Part shown: in pieces, positions 9,150 through 17,817 of the stretch
Layout of the letters: every line of letters begins with the position of its first letter
Position numbering within the stretch: the first letter of the stretch is position 1
Source of the DNA: Lysobacter capsici
Lineage (GTDB): Bacteria; Pseudomonadota; Gammaproteobacteria; Xanthomonadales; Xanthomonadaceae
Reading direction: 5' to 3'
Length of the DNA stretch: 64,000 bases
Assembly (NCBI RefSeq): GCF_014779555.2
Contig: NZ_CP094357.1
Span: 124,001-188,000, forward strand
Made by a program: the position numbers and the translations under genes
Notes under the pieces: generated by a model
Database searches by the model: none
Told to the model about the DNA's origin: nothing
The model's input: the letters and a program-made list of their open reading frames with translations, nothing else

Positions 9150-10580
9150 ATGCGCGTCTGGATGTCGCTGGCGCTGAGCGCCGGTCTTTGTGTCGCGCCG
9201 TCGCCGCGCGCGTTCGCGGCCGAGGCGGCCGCCGCCACGATGGTGCAACCGGCCTCCGCGGTCGAGGTCGGGGCTTACGCGCGGCAACTGCTTGCCGACA
9301 ACGCCGCCGCCGACGGCCCGGGCATCGCGATCCTGGTCGCGCGCGGCGATCAGGTGCTGTTCCGCGGCGCGCGCGGCCTGGCCAACGTCGAACTCGGCGT
9401 GCCGCTGGCCCCGGACCAGGTGTTCCGCATCGGTTCGGTGACCAAGCAGTTCGCCGCGGCCGGCGTGCTGAAACTGGTCGAGGCCGGCAAGGTCGGTCTC
9501 GACGATCCCTTGTCCAAGTACGTCAAGGATTATCCGAACGGCGGCGCGATCAGCGTGCGCCAGTTGCTCAATCACACCTCCGGGGTGAAGAGCTACACCG
9601 GCATCGACGGCTACATGACCGAATCGATCAAGCGCGATCTGAGCACGCAAGCCTTGATCGACGTGTTCAAGGACCTGCCGGTGGATTTCGCGCCGGGCCA
9701 GGGTTATGCCTACAACAACTCGGGCTACGTGCTGGTCGGCGCGGTGATCGAAGCGGCCAGCGGAAAACCCTGGCATGCCTACCTCGACGAAGCCTTGTTC
9801 AAGCCGCTCGGCCTGACCCAGACCCGCTACGGCGACGTGCACGCGCTGATTCCCGGTTACGTCAACGGCTACACCCGCATCGACGAGCGGGTCGCGCCGA
9901 TGGGCCATCTGGACATGAGCCAGCCGCACGCGGCCGGCGCGCTGGTGTCCACGCTCGACGATCTGCTGCGCTGGAACCTGGCCTTGCATCAGGGCAAGGT
10001 GCTGCAGCCGGCGAACTACCGCGCGATGACCTCGCCGCAAGGCAAGGCGGCGCAGAGCGATTACGGCTACGGCATCAGCCGTATCACGGTGCGCGGACGC
10101 ACGGGGTATGCGCATGGCGGCGGGATTTTCGGTTTCGCGTCGTACCTGCTGTACCTGCCCGAGTCGAAGACGACGGTGGCGGTGCTGACCAACACCGATA
10201 CCGGTCTTCCGGACCGGCCGGGCCTGGACAAGCTCAGCCGCACGCTCGCCGCGGTGGCGGTGGGCGACGCCTATCCCGTTCCCGTCGCGGTGCCGGTCGC
10301 CGCGTCCTCGCTGCAGCAGGCCGAAGGCGTGTACCGGCAATCGGCGCAACGCGCCTGGGTGCTGCGGGTGGTCGATGGCGCGCTGACCGTGCAGCGCATC
10401 GGCGGCAAGCCGATCGCGCTGACGGCGGTGGCGCGCGATACCTTCGTTTATCCCGATCGCATCGCGCGCATGACCCTGGAGCGCGATGCGAAGGGCGCGG
10501 TGACCGGGATGCGGTTCTTCCCCGATGGCAGCGGCAAGAGCGAGTTCACCGCGCGCAGTAGTGGCGAAGCGATGCCTTGA
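9150..10580 (+). CDS. Secreted serine hydrolase, class C beta-lactamase/penicillin-binding-protein fold
   Basis: Exported serine hydrolase of the beta-lactamase-related (AmpC/esterase EstB/D-aminopeptidase) superfamily. The signal peptide (residues about 1-24) ends at AFA/AE. Catalytic elements: S96-V-T-K99 (SxxK), Y188-N-N190 (YxN) and H322-G-G (replacing KTG). The catalytic domain spans about 35-375. An extra C-terminal domain (about 395-476) resembles the lipocalin-like tail in many of these esterases and peptidases. ATG 9150 is preferred to ATG 9141 because AGGA sits eight bases before it but overlaps the earlier ATG. HGG suggests an esterase or peptidase more than a true beta-lactamase. 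Confidence 0.88.
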   Translation: MRVWMSLALSAGLCVAPSPRAFAAEAAAATMVQPASAVEVGAYARQLLADNAAADGPGIAILVARGDQVLFRGARGLANVELGVPLAPDQVFRIGSVTKQFAAAGVLKLVEAGKVGLDDPLSKYVKDYPNGGAISVRQLLNHTSGVKSYTGIDGYMTESIKRDLSTQALIDVFKDLPVDFAPGQGYAYNNSGYVLVGAVIEAASGKPWHAYLDEALFKPLGLTQTRYGDVHALIPGYVNGYTRIDERVAPMGHLDMSQPHAAGALVSTLDDLLRWNLALHQGKVLQPANYRAMTSPQGKAAQSDYGYGISRITVRGRTGYAHGGGIFGFASYLLYLPESKTTVAVLTNTDTGLPDRPGLDKLSRTLAAVAVGDAYPVPVAVPVAASSLQQAEGVYRQSAQRAWVLRVVDGALTVQRIGGKPIALTAVARDTFVYPDRIARMTLERDAKGAVTGMRFFPDGSGKSEFTARSSGEAMP

Positions 10581-10622
10581 TTCGGGATTGGGGATTCGGG
10601 ATTGGGGATTCGGGATTGGGGA
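10578..10622. repeat. GGGATTC/GGGATTG heptamer array
   Basis: Six units of GGGATT(C/G)G directly follow the stop codon of the serine hydrolase gene. Same family as the arrays at 3211-3326 and 36474-36546. Confidence 0.8.
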
Positions 10623-10801
10623 AGCGGGAGGTAACCGGCCGGTGCGCCGAACTGGCCTGGCCATTGTCCCGATCCTGCGCCGCCGCTTTGCCCAATCCAT
10701 CGCCCCGGACCGGCGGCGCGCGTCCATGCCCAATGGCAGGGGGCAAGCCCGGCGGCATGGTTAGGATGCTCAATCCAGTCCCAGGCCTTGCCGGAGCCCT
10801 C

Positions 10802-12697
10802 ATGCGTCGACTCACTCTCGCCCTGTTGCCCGCGATGCTCGCCGCGGCGCTGCCCCTGTCGGCCGCGCACGCGCAGACCGCGGCGCCGCGCGATACGCCG
10901 TATCCGGGCACCCTGCAACTGGAGGTCGACGCCACCGACATCGCCCGCCGGGTGTTGCACGCGCGCCAGCGCATCCCGGTCCAGGCCGGGCCGCTGACCT
11001 TGCTGTTTCCGCAGTGGATCCAGGGCAACCACTCGCCCAGCGGCCCGATCGACAAACTCGCCGGCCTGCGCATCCGCGGCAACGGCCAGACGATCGGCTG
11101 GACCCGCGATCCGCTCGACGTTTACGCCTTCCAGCTGACCGTGCCCGACGGCGTGAGCGAGATCGAACTCGACTTCGACATGCTCACCCCCACCGGCAGC
11201 AACCAGGGCCGGGTGGTGATGACGCCGGACATGCTCAACGTGCAGTGGAATCAGGTCGCGCTGTACCCGGCCGGTTATTACGCGCGCGGCATCCAGATCG
11301 CGCCGACCCTGAAACTGCCGCCCGGCTGGCAGGCCGGCACCGCGCTGGACCTGGACTCGCGCCAGGGCGACACCCTGCGTTATCGCGCGGTGCCGTTCGA
11401 TACCTTGCTGGATTCGCCGGTGTACGCCGGCCGCCATTACAAGCAGATCGATCTCGACCCGGGCGCGAAAGTCCCGGTGCGGATCAACATCGTCGCCGAC
11501 GCGCCCAAGTTCCTCGAAGCCAAGCCCGAACAGATCAAGCTGCACCGCGAACTGGTCAGCCAGGCGTACAAGCTGTTCGGCTCGCATCACTACGACCACT
11601 ACGATTTCCTGTTTTCGCTGTCCAGCCAGATGAGCGGCAATGGCCTGGAGCATCACCGCTCCAGCGAAAACGGCGTGGACCCGGACTATTTCACCGGCTG
11701 GGACGGCGCCAGCATCGTCGGCCGCGATCTGCTCGCGCACGAGTTCGTGCATTCGTGGAACGGCAAGTACCGCCGCCCGGCCGGCATCACCTCGAGCAAC
11801 TTCAACCAGCCGCTCAGCGACGGCCTGCTGTGGGTGTACGAAGGCCAGACCCAGTACTGGGGCTATGTGCTGACCGCGCGCGCGGGCCTGTGGAAACCCG
11901 AGTTCGCGCGCGATGCGCTGGCGATGGTCGCGGCGCGTTACACCGACGACCGGCCCGGCATGAGCTGGCGTTCGATCCAGGACACCACGCTCGACCCGGT
12001 GATCGCGATGCGCCGGCCCAAGTCGTACGGCAGTTATCAGCTCAGCGAGGACTACTACAGCGGCGGCCAGCTGGTGTGGCTCGCGGTCGACGCCAAGCTG
12101 CGCGCGCTCAGCGGCGAGAAGCGCTCGCTCGACGATTTCGCGCGCGGCTTCTTCGGCGGCGAGAACGGCGATTACCAGGTCAAGCCGTATCAGTTCGAGG
12201 ACGTGGTCGCGGCCTTGAACCAGGTCGCCGCCTTCGACTGGGCGAGTTTCCTGCGCGAACGCATCGATGCCAAGGCGCCGCCGCTGGACGGCCTGGCCGC
12301 GAGCGGCTGGAAACTGAGCTACACCGACACGCCCAGCGACTTCATGAAGTTCGCCGAGGCCGATCGCAAATACACCGACCTGACCTATTCGCTGGGCCTG
12401 AACCTGTCCGGCGACGGCGCCATCACCACCGTGCGCTGGGACGGCCCCGCGTTCAACGCCGGCATCGCCCCGGGCAGCACCCTGCTCGCGGTCAACGGCT
12501 ACACCGCCAGCGGCGAGCGGCTCAAGGACGCGGTCACCGCGGCCAAGGACGGAAAGCATCCGATCGAACTGATCGTCAAGAACGCCGACGTGATCAAGAC
12601 CGTGCGCATCGATTACCGCGACGGCCTGCGCTATCCCAAGCTCGAACGCATCGACGGCACGCCCGATCGCTTGAGCAAGATCTTCGCCCCCCGCTGA
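10802..12697 (+). CDS. M61-family glycyl aminopeptidase with C-terminal PDZ domain
   Basis: Periplasmic zinc metallopeptidase of family M61, which removes N-terminal glycine or alanine from peptides. The 631-residue product starts with a signal peptide (MRRLTLALLPAMLAAALPLSAAHAQ, cleavage after about 24). An N-terminal beta-domain (about 30-215) precedes the thermolysin-like catalytic domain with H313-E-F-V-H317-SWNGKY. The third zinc ligand should be the Glu in LLWVYEGQTQY (about 345). A PDZ domain closes the protein (about 530-615, around NAGIAPGSTLLAVNG). ATG 10802 is chosen for the signal peptide; the upstream frame runs through the heptamer array. The gene stands alone. Confidence 0.93.
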   Translation: MRRLTLALLPAMLAAALPLSAAHAQTAAPRDTPYPGTLQLEVDATDIARRVLHARQRIPVQAGPLTLLFPQWIQGNHSPSGPIDKLAGLRIRGNGQTIGWTRDPLDVYAFQLTVPDGVSEIELDFDMLTPTGSNQGRVVMTPDMLNVQWNQVALYPAGYYARGIQIAPTLKLPPGWQAGTALDLDSRQGDTLRYRAVPFDTLLDSPVYAGRHYKQIDLDPGAKVPVRINIVADAPKFLEAKPEQIKLHRELVSQAYKLFGSHHYDHYDFLFSLSSQMSGNGLEHHRSSENGVDPDYFTGWDGASIVGRDLLAHEFVHSWNGKYRRPAGITSSNFNQPLSDGLLWVYEGQTQYWGYVLTARAGLWKPEFARDALAMVAARYTDDRPGMSWRSIQDTTLDPVIAMRRPKSYGSYQLSEDYYSGGQLVWLAVDAKLRALSGEKRSLDDFARGFFGGENGDYQVKPYQFEDVVAALNQVAAFDWASFLRERIDAKAPPLDGLAASGWKLSYTDTPSDFMKFAEADRKYTDLTYSLGLNLSGDGAITTVRWDGPAFNAGIAPGSTLLAVNGYTASGERLKDAVTAAKDGKHPIELIVKNADVIKTVRIDYRDGLRYPKLERIDGTPDRLSKIFAPR

Positions 12698-12712
12698 CCG
12701 CGTGGCCATGCC

Positions 12713-12749
12713 TCCCTCTCCCGCGACGCGGGAGAGGGCCGGGGTGAGG
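12713..12749. repeat. Palindromic CTCTCCCGC repeat
   Basis: CCTCTCCCGC and GCGGGAGAGG around a two-base loop, followed by GGCCGGGGTGAGGG, match the copy at 7213-7257. It lies between the M61 peptidase and the exonuclease genes and could act as a transcript end. Confidence 0.7.
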
Positions 12750-12785
12750 GCCCGCGCCCGAAAACCCGCATGGCATACTTCGCCC

Positions 12786-13373
12786 ATGAATAAAGGAAGC
12801 ACCACCGGCGCGGAGCCCGCCCACTACCTGCTGATCGATTTCGAGGCCACCTGCGCCGACGACCAATCGATCGCCCGCGCCCAGATGGAAATCATCGAGA
12901 TCGGCGCGGTGATGGTCGAGACCGAAACGCTGAAGGTCATCGACGAATTCCAAAGCTTCGTGCGTCCCGTGCGGCATCCGCGCCTGACCGCGTTCTGCAC
13001 CCAGCTGACCTCGATCCGCCAGGCCGATGTCGACGCGGCGCCGTCGTTCGCGCAGATGCTCGACGCCTTCAAGCCTTGGTTGTACCGCTATCGCGATTTC
13101 GTCTGGGGTTCGTGGGGCGATTACGACCTGCACCAGTTGCGGCAGGACTGCGATTTCCATCGCCTGCCCAATCCGATCGGCGCGGCCCATCGCAACATCA
13201 AGCAAGCCTTCGCGCAGGCGCAGGGCCTGACCAAGAAACCCGGGCTCGGCGGCGCGGTGCGCATGGCCGGGCTGACCTTCGCCGGCACCCACCATCGCGG
13301 CATCGACGATGCGCGCAATATTGCCCGGCTGATGCCGTACGCGCTCGGCCGCGAGACCCTGCCGTCGCGCTGA
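12786..13373 (+). CDS. DEDDh-type 3'-5' exonuclease (KapD/ERI-1-like)
   Basis: A 195-residue nuclease of the DnaQ-like DEDDh superfamily, in the subgroup related to KapD and ERI-1. Predicted two-metal active site: Asp18 and Glu20 in LLIDFEAT, Asp112 in GSWGDYDL, His170 and Asp174/175 in HHRGIDDARN. The distinctive spacing of THHRGIDDA is characteristic of the ERI-1-type exonucleases that trim structured RNA 3' ends; the actual substrate here is unknown. ATG 12786 is chosen because the fold begins shortly after; the upstream extension is made of repeat sequence. Confidence 0.9.
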   Translation: MNKGSTTGAEPAHYLLIDFEATCADDQSIARAQMEIIEIGAVMVETETLKVIDEFQSFVRPVRHPRLTAFCTQLTSIRQADVDAAPSFAQMLDAFKPWLYRYRDFVWGSWGDYDLHQLRQDCDFHRLPNPIGAAHRNIKQAFAQAQGLTKKPGLGGAVRMAGLTFAGTHHRGIDDARNIARLMPYALGRETLPSR

Positions 13374-13488
13374 GCCGTCGCGCTGATCGCCGCGTCCGCA
13401 TGTTCCGGTCGGCGTGCCTCGATCTGTCCTTGTGGCGGTCCGCGATCGGGCGCTAGAGTCGGCGCGCACTCGCCCGCCCCAGACCCGC

Positions 13489-13887
13489 ATGCCGTTCTAC
13501 CGACGCCAGTTCATCGTCCTCACCGGCGTGGCCGCGCTCGCGTTGGCGCTGCCGGGGCATGCCGCCACCACGGAGACCCGAACCATGTACGGATTGATCG
13601 GCAAGATGAAAGCCGCCGCCGGCCAGCGCGACGCCCTGATCGCGATCCTGCTCGACGGCATCGATGCGATGCCCGGCTGCCTGAGCTACATCGTGGCGCG
13701 CGACCCCAAGGACGCCGATGCGATCTGGATCAGCGAAGTCTGGGACAGCCAGGACAGCCATCGCGCCTCGTTGACGCTGCCGTCGGTGAAGGCCGCGATC
13801 GTCAAGGCCAAGCCGATGATCGCGAGTTTCGATGAGCATCATGAGATCGAGCCGGTCGGTGGGCACGGACTGACGAAGACGCGTTGA
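13489..13887 (+). CDS. Antibiotic-biosynthesis-monooxygenase (YgiN-like) domain protein
   Basis: Small dimeric alpha+beta ferredoxin-like (ABM) protein; relatives oxidise quinols or aromatic substrates without cofactor. From ATG 13489 it is 132 residues with a Tat-like leader (YRRQFIVLTGVAALALALPGHA). From ATG 13585 it is a bare 100-residue ABM domain (MYGLIGKMKAAAGQRDAL...), the normal size for cytosolic YgiN. The inner ATG has GGAG nine bases upstream; the outer one has no visible ribosome site, but the leader it encodes is a good export signal. Both forms are possible; coordinates give the longer. ABM core phrases: MPGCLSYIVARDPKD, IWISEVWDS, HRASL. Confidence 0.8.
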   Translation: MPFYRRQFIVLTGVAALALALPGHAATTETRTMYGLIGKMKAAAGQRDALIAILLDGIDAMPGCLSYIVARDPKDADAIWISEVWDSQDSHRASLTLPSVKAAIVKAKPMIASFDEHHEIEPVGGHGLTKTR

Positions 13888-13950
13888 TCGCGTCGGTCGT
13901 CTGCGTCGCATGTAGGTGATTGCCGTGGCGATCGTCGTTTGTGCGGTGTC

Positions 13951-14032
13951 GCGGTCGCGGCTCGCGCCGCTCCTACAGTCGGAGCCGTAAGTCACGTATC
14001 TACCTGTAGGAGCGGCGCAAGTCGCGACCGCG
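13951..14032. repeat. Inverted pair of GTAGGAGCGGC-type REPs
   Basis: An inverted copy (13951-13976) and a forward copy (14006-14032) sit between the convergent ABM and cytochrome b561 genes. Orientation is opposite to the pair at 5.3 kb (tails outward rather than inward). Confidence 0.85.
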
Positions 14033-14071
14033 AACCCCGCCAACCGGCGCACCCCAAACGCAGCCCCGATC

Positions 14072-14686
14072 TCAACGCACGGACGCATCCTTGACAGACG
14101 AGGTACCCGCCTCGTCCGATGCAGGCGGCAACGCGCCGTCATCGCGCACCCCACGCCGCCACACCATGCTGCGCAACACCCCATCGCGTCGAATCAATCC
14201 GTGATACAGCGCCGCCGCCAGATGCAGCAGCACCGTCGCGAACAACAGGTAAGCCAGCGTGCGATGCAGCCAACGCAACAGCGCGAATACGCTCGGGTCG
14301 AACGGCGCGATCGGCGGCAGCACGACGCCGGCGCCGAGGCTGACCGGATAACCGCCGGCCGACAGCATCGCCCAGCCGATCAGCGGCAGCGCGAACATCA
14401 GCGCATACAACAACCAGTGCGAGGCGTGCGCGGCGAAACGCTGCGATAGTGGCAAGTCGACCGGCAGCGGTGGTGGCTTGCGCAGCAGACGCAGCGTCAG
14501 GCGCAGCACCGCCAAGGCCAGGATCGAAATCCCCAGCGGCTTGTGCAAGGCGAGCAGCCAGGTGTGCTTGTCCGACACCGTCGCGACCATGCCGGCGCCG
14601 ATGAACAGCATGCTCACGATCATCAACGCCATCAGCCAGTGCAGTACGCGCGCCGGCCACCAGAACACTTCGTCATTGCGGTTCAT
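14072..14686 (-). CDS. Cytochrome b561-family membrane protein
   Basis: Integral membrane di-haem b cytochrome of the bacterial b561 family (204 residues), a quinol-linked electron carrier. Four hydrophobic helices are visible: about 12-34, 45-64, 88-106 and 141-165. Candidate haem-ligand histidines are in ARVLHW (16), LALHKPLG, RWLHRTLAYLL and HLAAALYHGL. Its ATG overlaps the stop codon of the upstream catalase gene by four bases, so the two are co-translated. The usual reading of this pair is that the cytochrome feeds electrons to the periplasmic haem peroxidase. It is driven from the divergent promoter region shared with the ECF sigma gene. Confidence 0.9.
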   Translation of the reverse strand: MNRNDEVFWWPARVLHWLMALMIVSMLFIGAGMVATVSDKHTWLLALHKPLGISILALAVLRLTLRLLRKPPPLPVDLPLSQRFAAHASHWLLYALMFALPLIGWAMLSAGGYPVSLGAGVVLPPIAPFDPSVFALLRWLHRTLAYLLFATVLLHLAAALYHGLIRRDGVLRSMVWRRGVRDDGALPPASDEAGTSSVKDASVR

Positions 14687-15792
14687 CGCGGCAGCTCCTT
14701 CGGCGGATGGCCGCCGGCCCGCGCTTCTTCGGCGGTGCGGCGGCGGTAGGATTCGGCGTACGCGGACGAGCGCGCGGCCAGCAGCGGATCGTCGGAGCCG
14801 GCGATGCCGTCGGGCAGGATCAGCGGGTCGTAGTTGATGTCGCGGCATGCGCCGGCGTCCTGCGCTTGCGCGCGCGCGAGCACGATGCGGCCTGCGTCGA
14901 TTTCGCGTCGGTCGGATGGCCACACGCGGGTGGCGTCGGCGGTTGGATCGCCCGGCGCGGCCAGGGTCACCCACAATCGCCACTGCAGCGGCCCCTGTGC
15001 CAGGCGCCGATCGAGTTCGTCGGCGAGCACGTCGTGATCCTGCGCCGTCAGCGGCGCCGTCGCCGCGCCGTTATCGGGTTCCACTCGCCAGCGCACTGCC
15101 TGACGCGCACCGGCGGCGTCGATGAAATAGAACGCGTTGAGGCCGTAATAACGTTCGGTGGCATAGCTCGCCGAGGGCTTGCGGTCTTTCGCCCAGGCGC
15201 GAAATGCCGCGGTTTCCGGATGCGCGGCGAAGAACGCTTTCTGTCTGGCCGGATCGGGTTTGCCGGTGGCCGGGTCGGGCGCGCCGGCCCGCAGTTGCTC
15301 GAAGAACGCCTGAGGCGTGGCGACCGGAAACACCGGCATATTGTTCATGCCGGTCCGCCACTGCTGGCCGTCGGCCTGGGTGAAGCGCAGGGCGAAACTG
15401 CGGATCGGCACGCCGCCGTCGGGCGCGTAGGGGTTGCCGCCGGGCAGGGCGAAGCGCCCGACCACCGGCGTGCGTCCGCGCGCGAACACGCCGGCCTTCG
15501 AATACGCCGCGGCCGCGCCGTTGCTGTCGAAATAACCGATCACGCACACGCCCTTGGCGTGGTTGCGGCGATACCTCGGATGCAGGCCGCCGTTGGCCTG
15601 CAGATGATCGACGATGCGCTCAGGGGTGAGCCGCTGCGGGTCGAGCGGGCCGGCGACATAGCCGAACGCGGCGGCCGCGGCGCTGATCACGAAAGCGATC
15701 AGGGCATAGCGGCCGAGCGGCGCGGGCAACCGCGAGGGCGCGGACGAAGGAACGGTGGAATCGTTGGCTGAGTCGGGTTCGGACGGCGACAT
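14683..15792 (-). CDS. Catalase-family (SrpA-like) haem peroxidase
   Basis: A 369-residue mini-catalase-fold haem protein, probably using peroxide with electrons from the adjacent b561. A single N-terminal membrane anchor (about 27-50, YALIAFVISAAAAAFGYVAG) would place the domain in the periplasm. The catalytic His lies in RRNHAKGVCVIGYF (about 78), and the proximal haem region is in the C-terminal segment DPLLAARSSAYAESYRRR, typical of this family. INYDPLILPDGI precedes it. The first gene of the two-gene operon, it starts 25 bases downstream of a predicted ECF-type promoter. Only the SrpA subgroup, not a full-length tetrameric catalase. Confidence 0.9.
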   Translation of the reverse strand: MSPSEPDSANDSTVPSSAPSRLPAPLGRYALIAFVISAAAAAFGYVAGPLDPQRLTPERIVDHLQANGGLHPRYRRNHAKGVCVIGYFDSNGAAAAYSKAGVFARGRTPVVGRFALPGGNPYAPDGGVPIRSFALRFTQADGQQWRTGMNNMPVFPVATPQAFFEQLRAGAPDPATGKPDPARQKAFFAAHPETAAFRAWAKDRKPSASYATERYYGLNAFYFIDAAGARQAVRWRVEPDNGAATAPLTAQDHDVLADELDRRLAQGPLQWRLWVTLAAPGDPTADATRVWPSDRREIDAGRIVLARAQAQDAGACRDINYDPLILPDGIAGSDDPLLAARSSAYAESYRRRTAEEARAGGHPPKELPR

Positions 15793-15825
15793 GGCGGGGT
15801 CTCGGTGGGGGCGCGATACCGGTAC

Positions 15826-15850
15826 GACGCCCGGCCGCGCGGTTTATTCC
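15826..15850 (-). promoter_or_regulatory. Predicted ECF-sigma promoter of the catalase/b561 operon
   Basis: On the minus strand GGAATAA (15850-15844), 14 bases, then CGTC (15829-15826). This is exactly the same two-box arrangement as on the plus strand at 15894-15918. GGAA-type -35 and CGTC-type -10 boxes are typical for ECF sigma factors. Inferred, not proven. Confidence 0.65.
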
Positions 15851-15893
15851 CGCCTCGGCGGATTAATCGGCATAACGACCCGACCGAAGCGAC

Positions 15894-15918
15894 GGAATAA
15901 ACTGCGGGCTGCGGCGTC
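15894..15918 (+). promoter_or_regulatory. Predicted ECF-sigma autoregulatory promoter
   Basis: GGAATAA (15894-15900), 14 bases, then CGTC (15915-15918), about 40 bases before the sigma-factor ATG. The flanks also agree with the divergent copy (GGAATAAACTGCG versus GGAATAAACCGCG). The matching spacing on both strands supports one sigma reading both directions. Confidence 0.65.
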
Positions 15919-15958
15919 TCACCCATGACGTCCTCTCCGAGCGCCCGCTCCGTCCGCC

Positions 15959-16474
15959 ATGCCCGCCCACGAGCTCGACACCGCCCTGCGCGAACAACTG
16001 CCGTCGTTGCGGCGGTTCGCGCGTTGGCTCGCGCGCGATCCGCACGCGGCCGACGATCTGGTCCAGGCCGCGCTGGAGCGCGCGATCACCCGCTGGCACA
16101 GCCGCCACGACGATCAGGCGCTGCGGCCGTGGTTGTTCGCGATCGTCTATCGCCAGTTCCTCGATGCGCAGCGGCGTTCGCAGCGCTACGCCGGGTTGTT
16201 GTCGCGCCTGGGCCTGGCCGGCAACGAGCATCAGCCTTCGGCCGAGCGCGAGTTCGTCGCGCGTTCGGCGCTGGAGGCGATGCAGCGTCTGCCGGTCGAG
16301 CAGCGCAGTCTGTTGCTGTGGGTTTCGGTGGAAGGGCTGAGCTATCAGGACGTCGCCGACATTCTCGAAGTCCCGATCGGCACGGTGATGTCGCGGCTGT
16401 CGCGCGCGCGTCAGGCCTTGCGCCGGCTCAGCGAAGGCGAGACGCCGGGACCGGCGTTGAGGTTGTTGAAATGA
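15959..16474 (+). CDS. ECF-type RNA polymerase sigma factor
   Basis: A 171-residue group 4 sigma factor. Sigma region 2 covers about 10-75 (DAADDLVQAALERAITRW-like helix, residues about 30-45). Region 4 covers about 108-165, with the helix-turn-helix LSYQDVADILEVPIGTVMSR. Overall length and the absence of regions 1 and 3 are typical. The downstream gene is its anti-sigma factor, and the divergent genes encode a haem peroxidase and cytochrome b561, so the likely trigger is oxidative or related envelope stress. A promoter pattern repeated on both strands upstream suggests autoregulation. Confidence 0.93.
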   Translation: MPAHELDTALREQLPSLRRFARWLARDPHAADDLVQAALERAITRWHSRHDDQALRPWLFAIVYRQFLDAQRRSQRYAGLLSRLGLAGNEHQPSAEREFVARSALEAMQRLPVEQRSLLLWVSVEGLSYQDVADILEVPIGTVMSRLSRARQALRRLSEGETPGPALRLLK

Positions 16475-16544
16475 AGTCAGGCCGCGAAGTTGTTCGAATG
16501 AACCCGCCCCATCGTTTTCCATCGCATTGCGCGAGCGCCATCGA

Positions 16545-17312
16545 ATGAACATCCCCAGCGAACACGATCTGCATGCTTACGTCGACGGACGGCTCGACGC
16601 CGCGCGCCGCGCCGAAGTCGAGGCCTGGCTCGCGCGTCATCCCGAATCGGCCGAGGAGTTGCGCGCATGGCAGCGCGATGCGCAGCAACTGCGCGCCGCG
16701 CTGGCCGGCGACGCGCTGAGCGCGCAACCTGAGCTCGATCCGGCGCGCGTGCGCGCTGGCCTCACCCGCAAGCGCAACGCGCGTTACGCGATGGCCGCGG
16801 CGATCGTGCTGAGCATCGGCGTGGGCGGCCTGGGCGGTTGGCAGGCGCGGACGTGGTCGCAGTCGGCCGACGCGCCGTCGTTGCAGGCGCAAGCGCGGCC
16901 GTTGCCGATGGCCGATGCGATCGCCGCCCATCGTTTGTTCGCGGTGCGTCACGATCTGCGCCTGGATCGCACGGACGGTGCCGGCGACCTGCAGTCCTGG
17001 CTCGACGCCAACTTCCGCGCGCCCATGCGGCTGCCGGATCTGAGCGCGGCCGGCTTCCGTCCGTCGGGCGTGCGGATGCTGTCGACTGAACAGGGCGCGG
17101 CGGCGCTGGTGGTGTATGCCGACCCGTCCGGCAACGCGATCAGCTTCTACATCCGGCCGCCCGGGCCGCGGCGCCATCTGCTGCCGCGCGGCGACCGCCG
17201 CGACGGCGATCTGTTCGCGCAATACTGGTCGCGCGGCGACTACAACTATGCGATGGTGAGCCGTGGTGATTCGGCGAACGTCGTCAGGCGTGCGCTGGCA
17301 GGCGCGATCTGA
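16545..17312 (+). CDS. Membrane-anchored anti-sigma factor
   Basis: A 255-residue single-span anti-sigma factor. The cytosolic N-terminal domain (about 1-80, EHDLHAYVDGRLD then a helical ARHPESAEELRAW) is the usual sigma-binding fold. One membrane helix lies at about 83-106 (RYAMAAAIVLSIGVGGLGGW). The periplasmic C-terminal domain (about 110-255) is the likely sensor. There is no HxxxCxxC zinc motif, so it is not of the ZAS type. ATG 16545 follows the sigma gene by 70 bases; a start six codons upstream is also possible. Context: forms the sigma/anti-sigma operon. Confidence 0.85.
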   Translation: MNIPSEHDLHAYVDGRLDAARRAEVEAWLARHPESAEELRAWQRDAQQLRAALAGDALSAQPELDPARVRAGLTRKRNARYAMAAAIVLSIGVGGLGGWQARTWSQSADAPSLQAQARPLPMADAIAAHRLFAVRHDLRLDRTDGAGDLQSWLDANFRAPMRLPDLSAAGFRPSGVRMLSTEQGAAALVVYADPSGNAISFYIRPPGPRRHLLPRGDRRDGDLFAQYWSRGDYNYAMVSRGDSANVVRRALAGAI

Positions 17313-17344
17313 TCGCGCACGGTTCGATTTCGAGGAAAACGGTC

Positions 17345-17593
17345 ATGACGGCGGTTTCGAAGGAAACGCAGCAGGCGCACGACGGGTTCGCTGATTTTCT
17401 GCACTCGTTGGCCGAAGGCTCGGCGACGCAACAGGACTGGCGACGCCACGCCATCTCGCACAATGCCGACGCCGCGCTGGAAACGGCGCGGATGGAACTG
17501 ATCAAGGTGTCGCAAACCGATTCGCGCATGCCGACCGATTCGGCCAAGGTGCGCGACGCCGCCAGCGAGATCATCCGTCGCCTGGCTATCTGA
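17345..17593 (+). CDS. Hypothetical protein (82 aa) downstream of the anti-sigma gene
   Basis: A small soluble, largely helical protein, not recognised. No signal peptide or membrane segment. Segments such as HDGFADFLHSLAEG and ALETARMELIKVSQ suggest amphipathic helices. A good ribosome site (GAGGAAAA, nine bases before ATG 17345) and its position 32 bases after the anti-sigma stop support a real gene in the same transcript. It may belong to the sigma regulon; no function can be assigned. Confidence 0.65.
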   Translation: MTAVSKETQQAHDGFADFLHSLAEGSATQQDWRRHAISHNADAALETARMELIKVSQTDSRMPTDSAKVRDAASEIIRRLAI

Positions 17594-17817
17594 GCGCCGC
17601 GTCGCGGCGGGATTCGGTCCGCGCAAGGCGTCGGGGCCGACGGGTTTTTCGAGGTTTTTTGATCCGCAGCTTAGCGCACTGCGATGCGATTGGATCGGGT
17701 TGGCGTGAATCTGTCCGATATCGGTCTGAGTCGATCGGATTTGGCGGTGTTCGGGGCTGCTTCGTCGGCGCGACTGGCTTGCGCGTTTCGCAGCGATCTC
17801 ACTCGGCGCTTTAAAAG

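Noticed and set aside
9150-10580. True class C beta-lactamase conferring resistance
   Set aside because: SxxK and YxN are present, but the third motif is HGG rather than KTG and there is an additional C-terminal domain, which fits esterase/peptidase relatives better.
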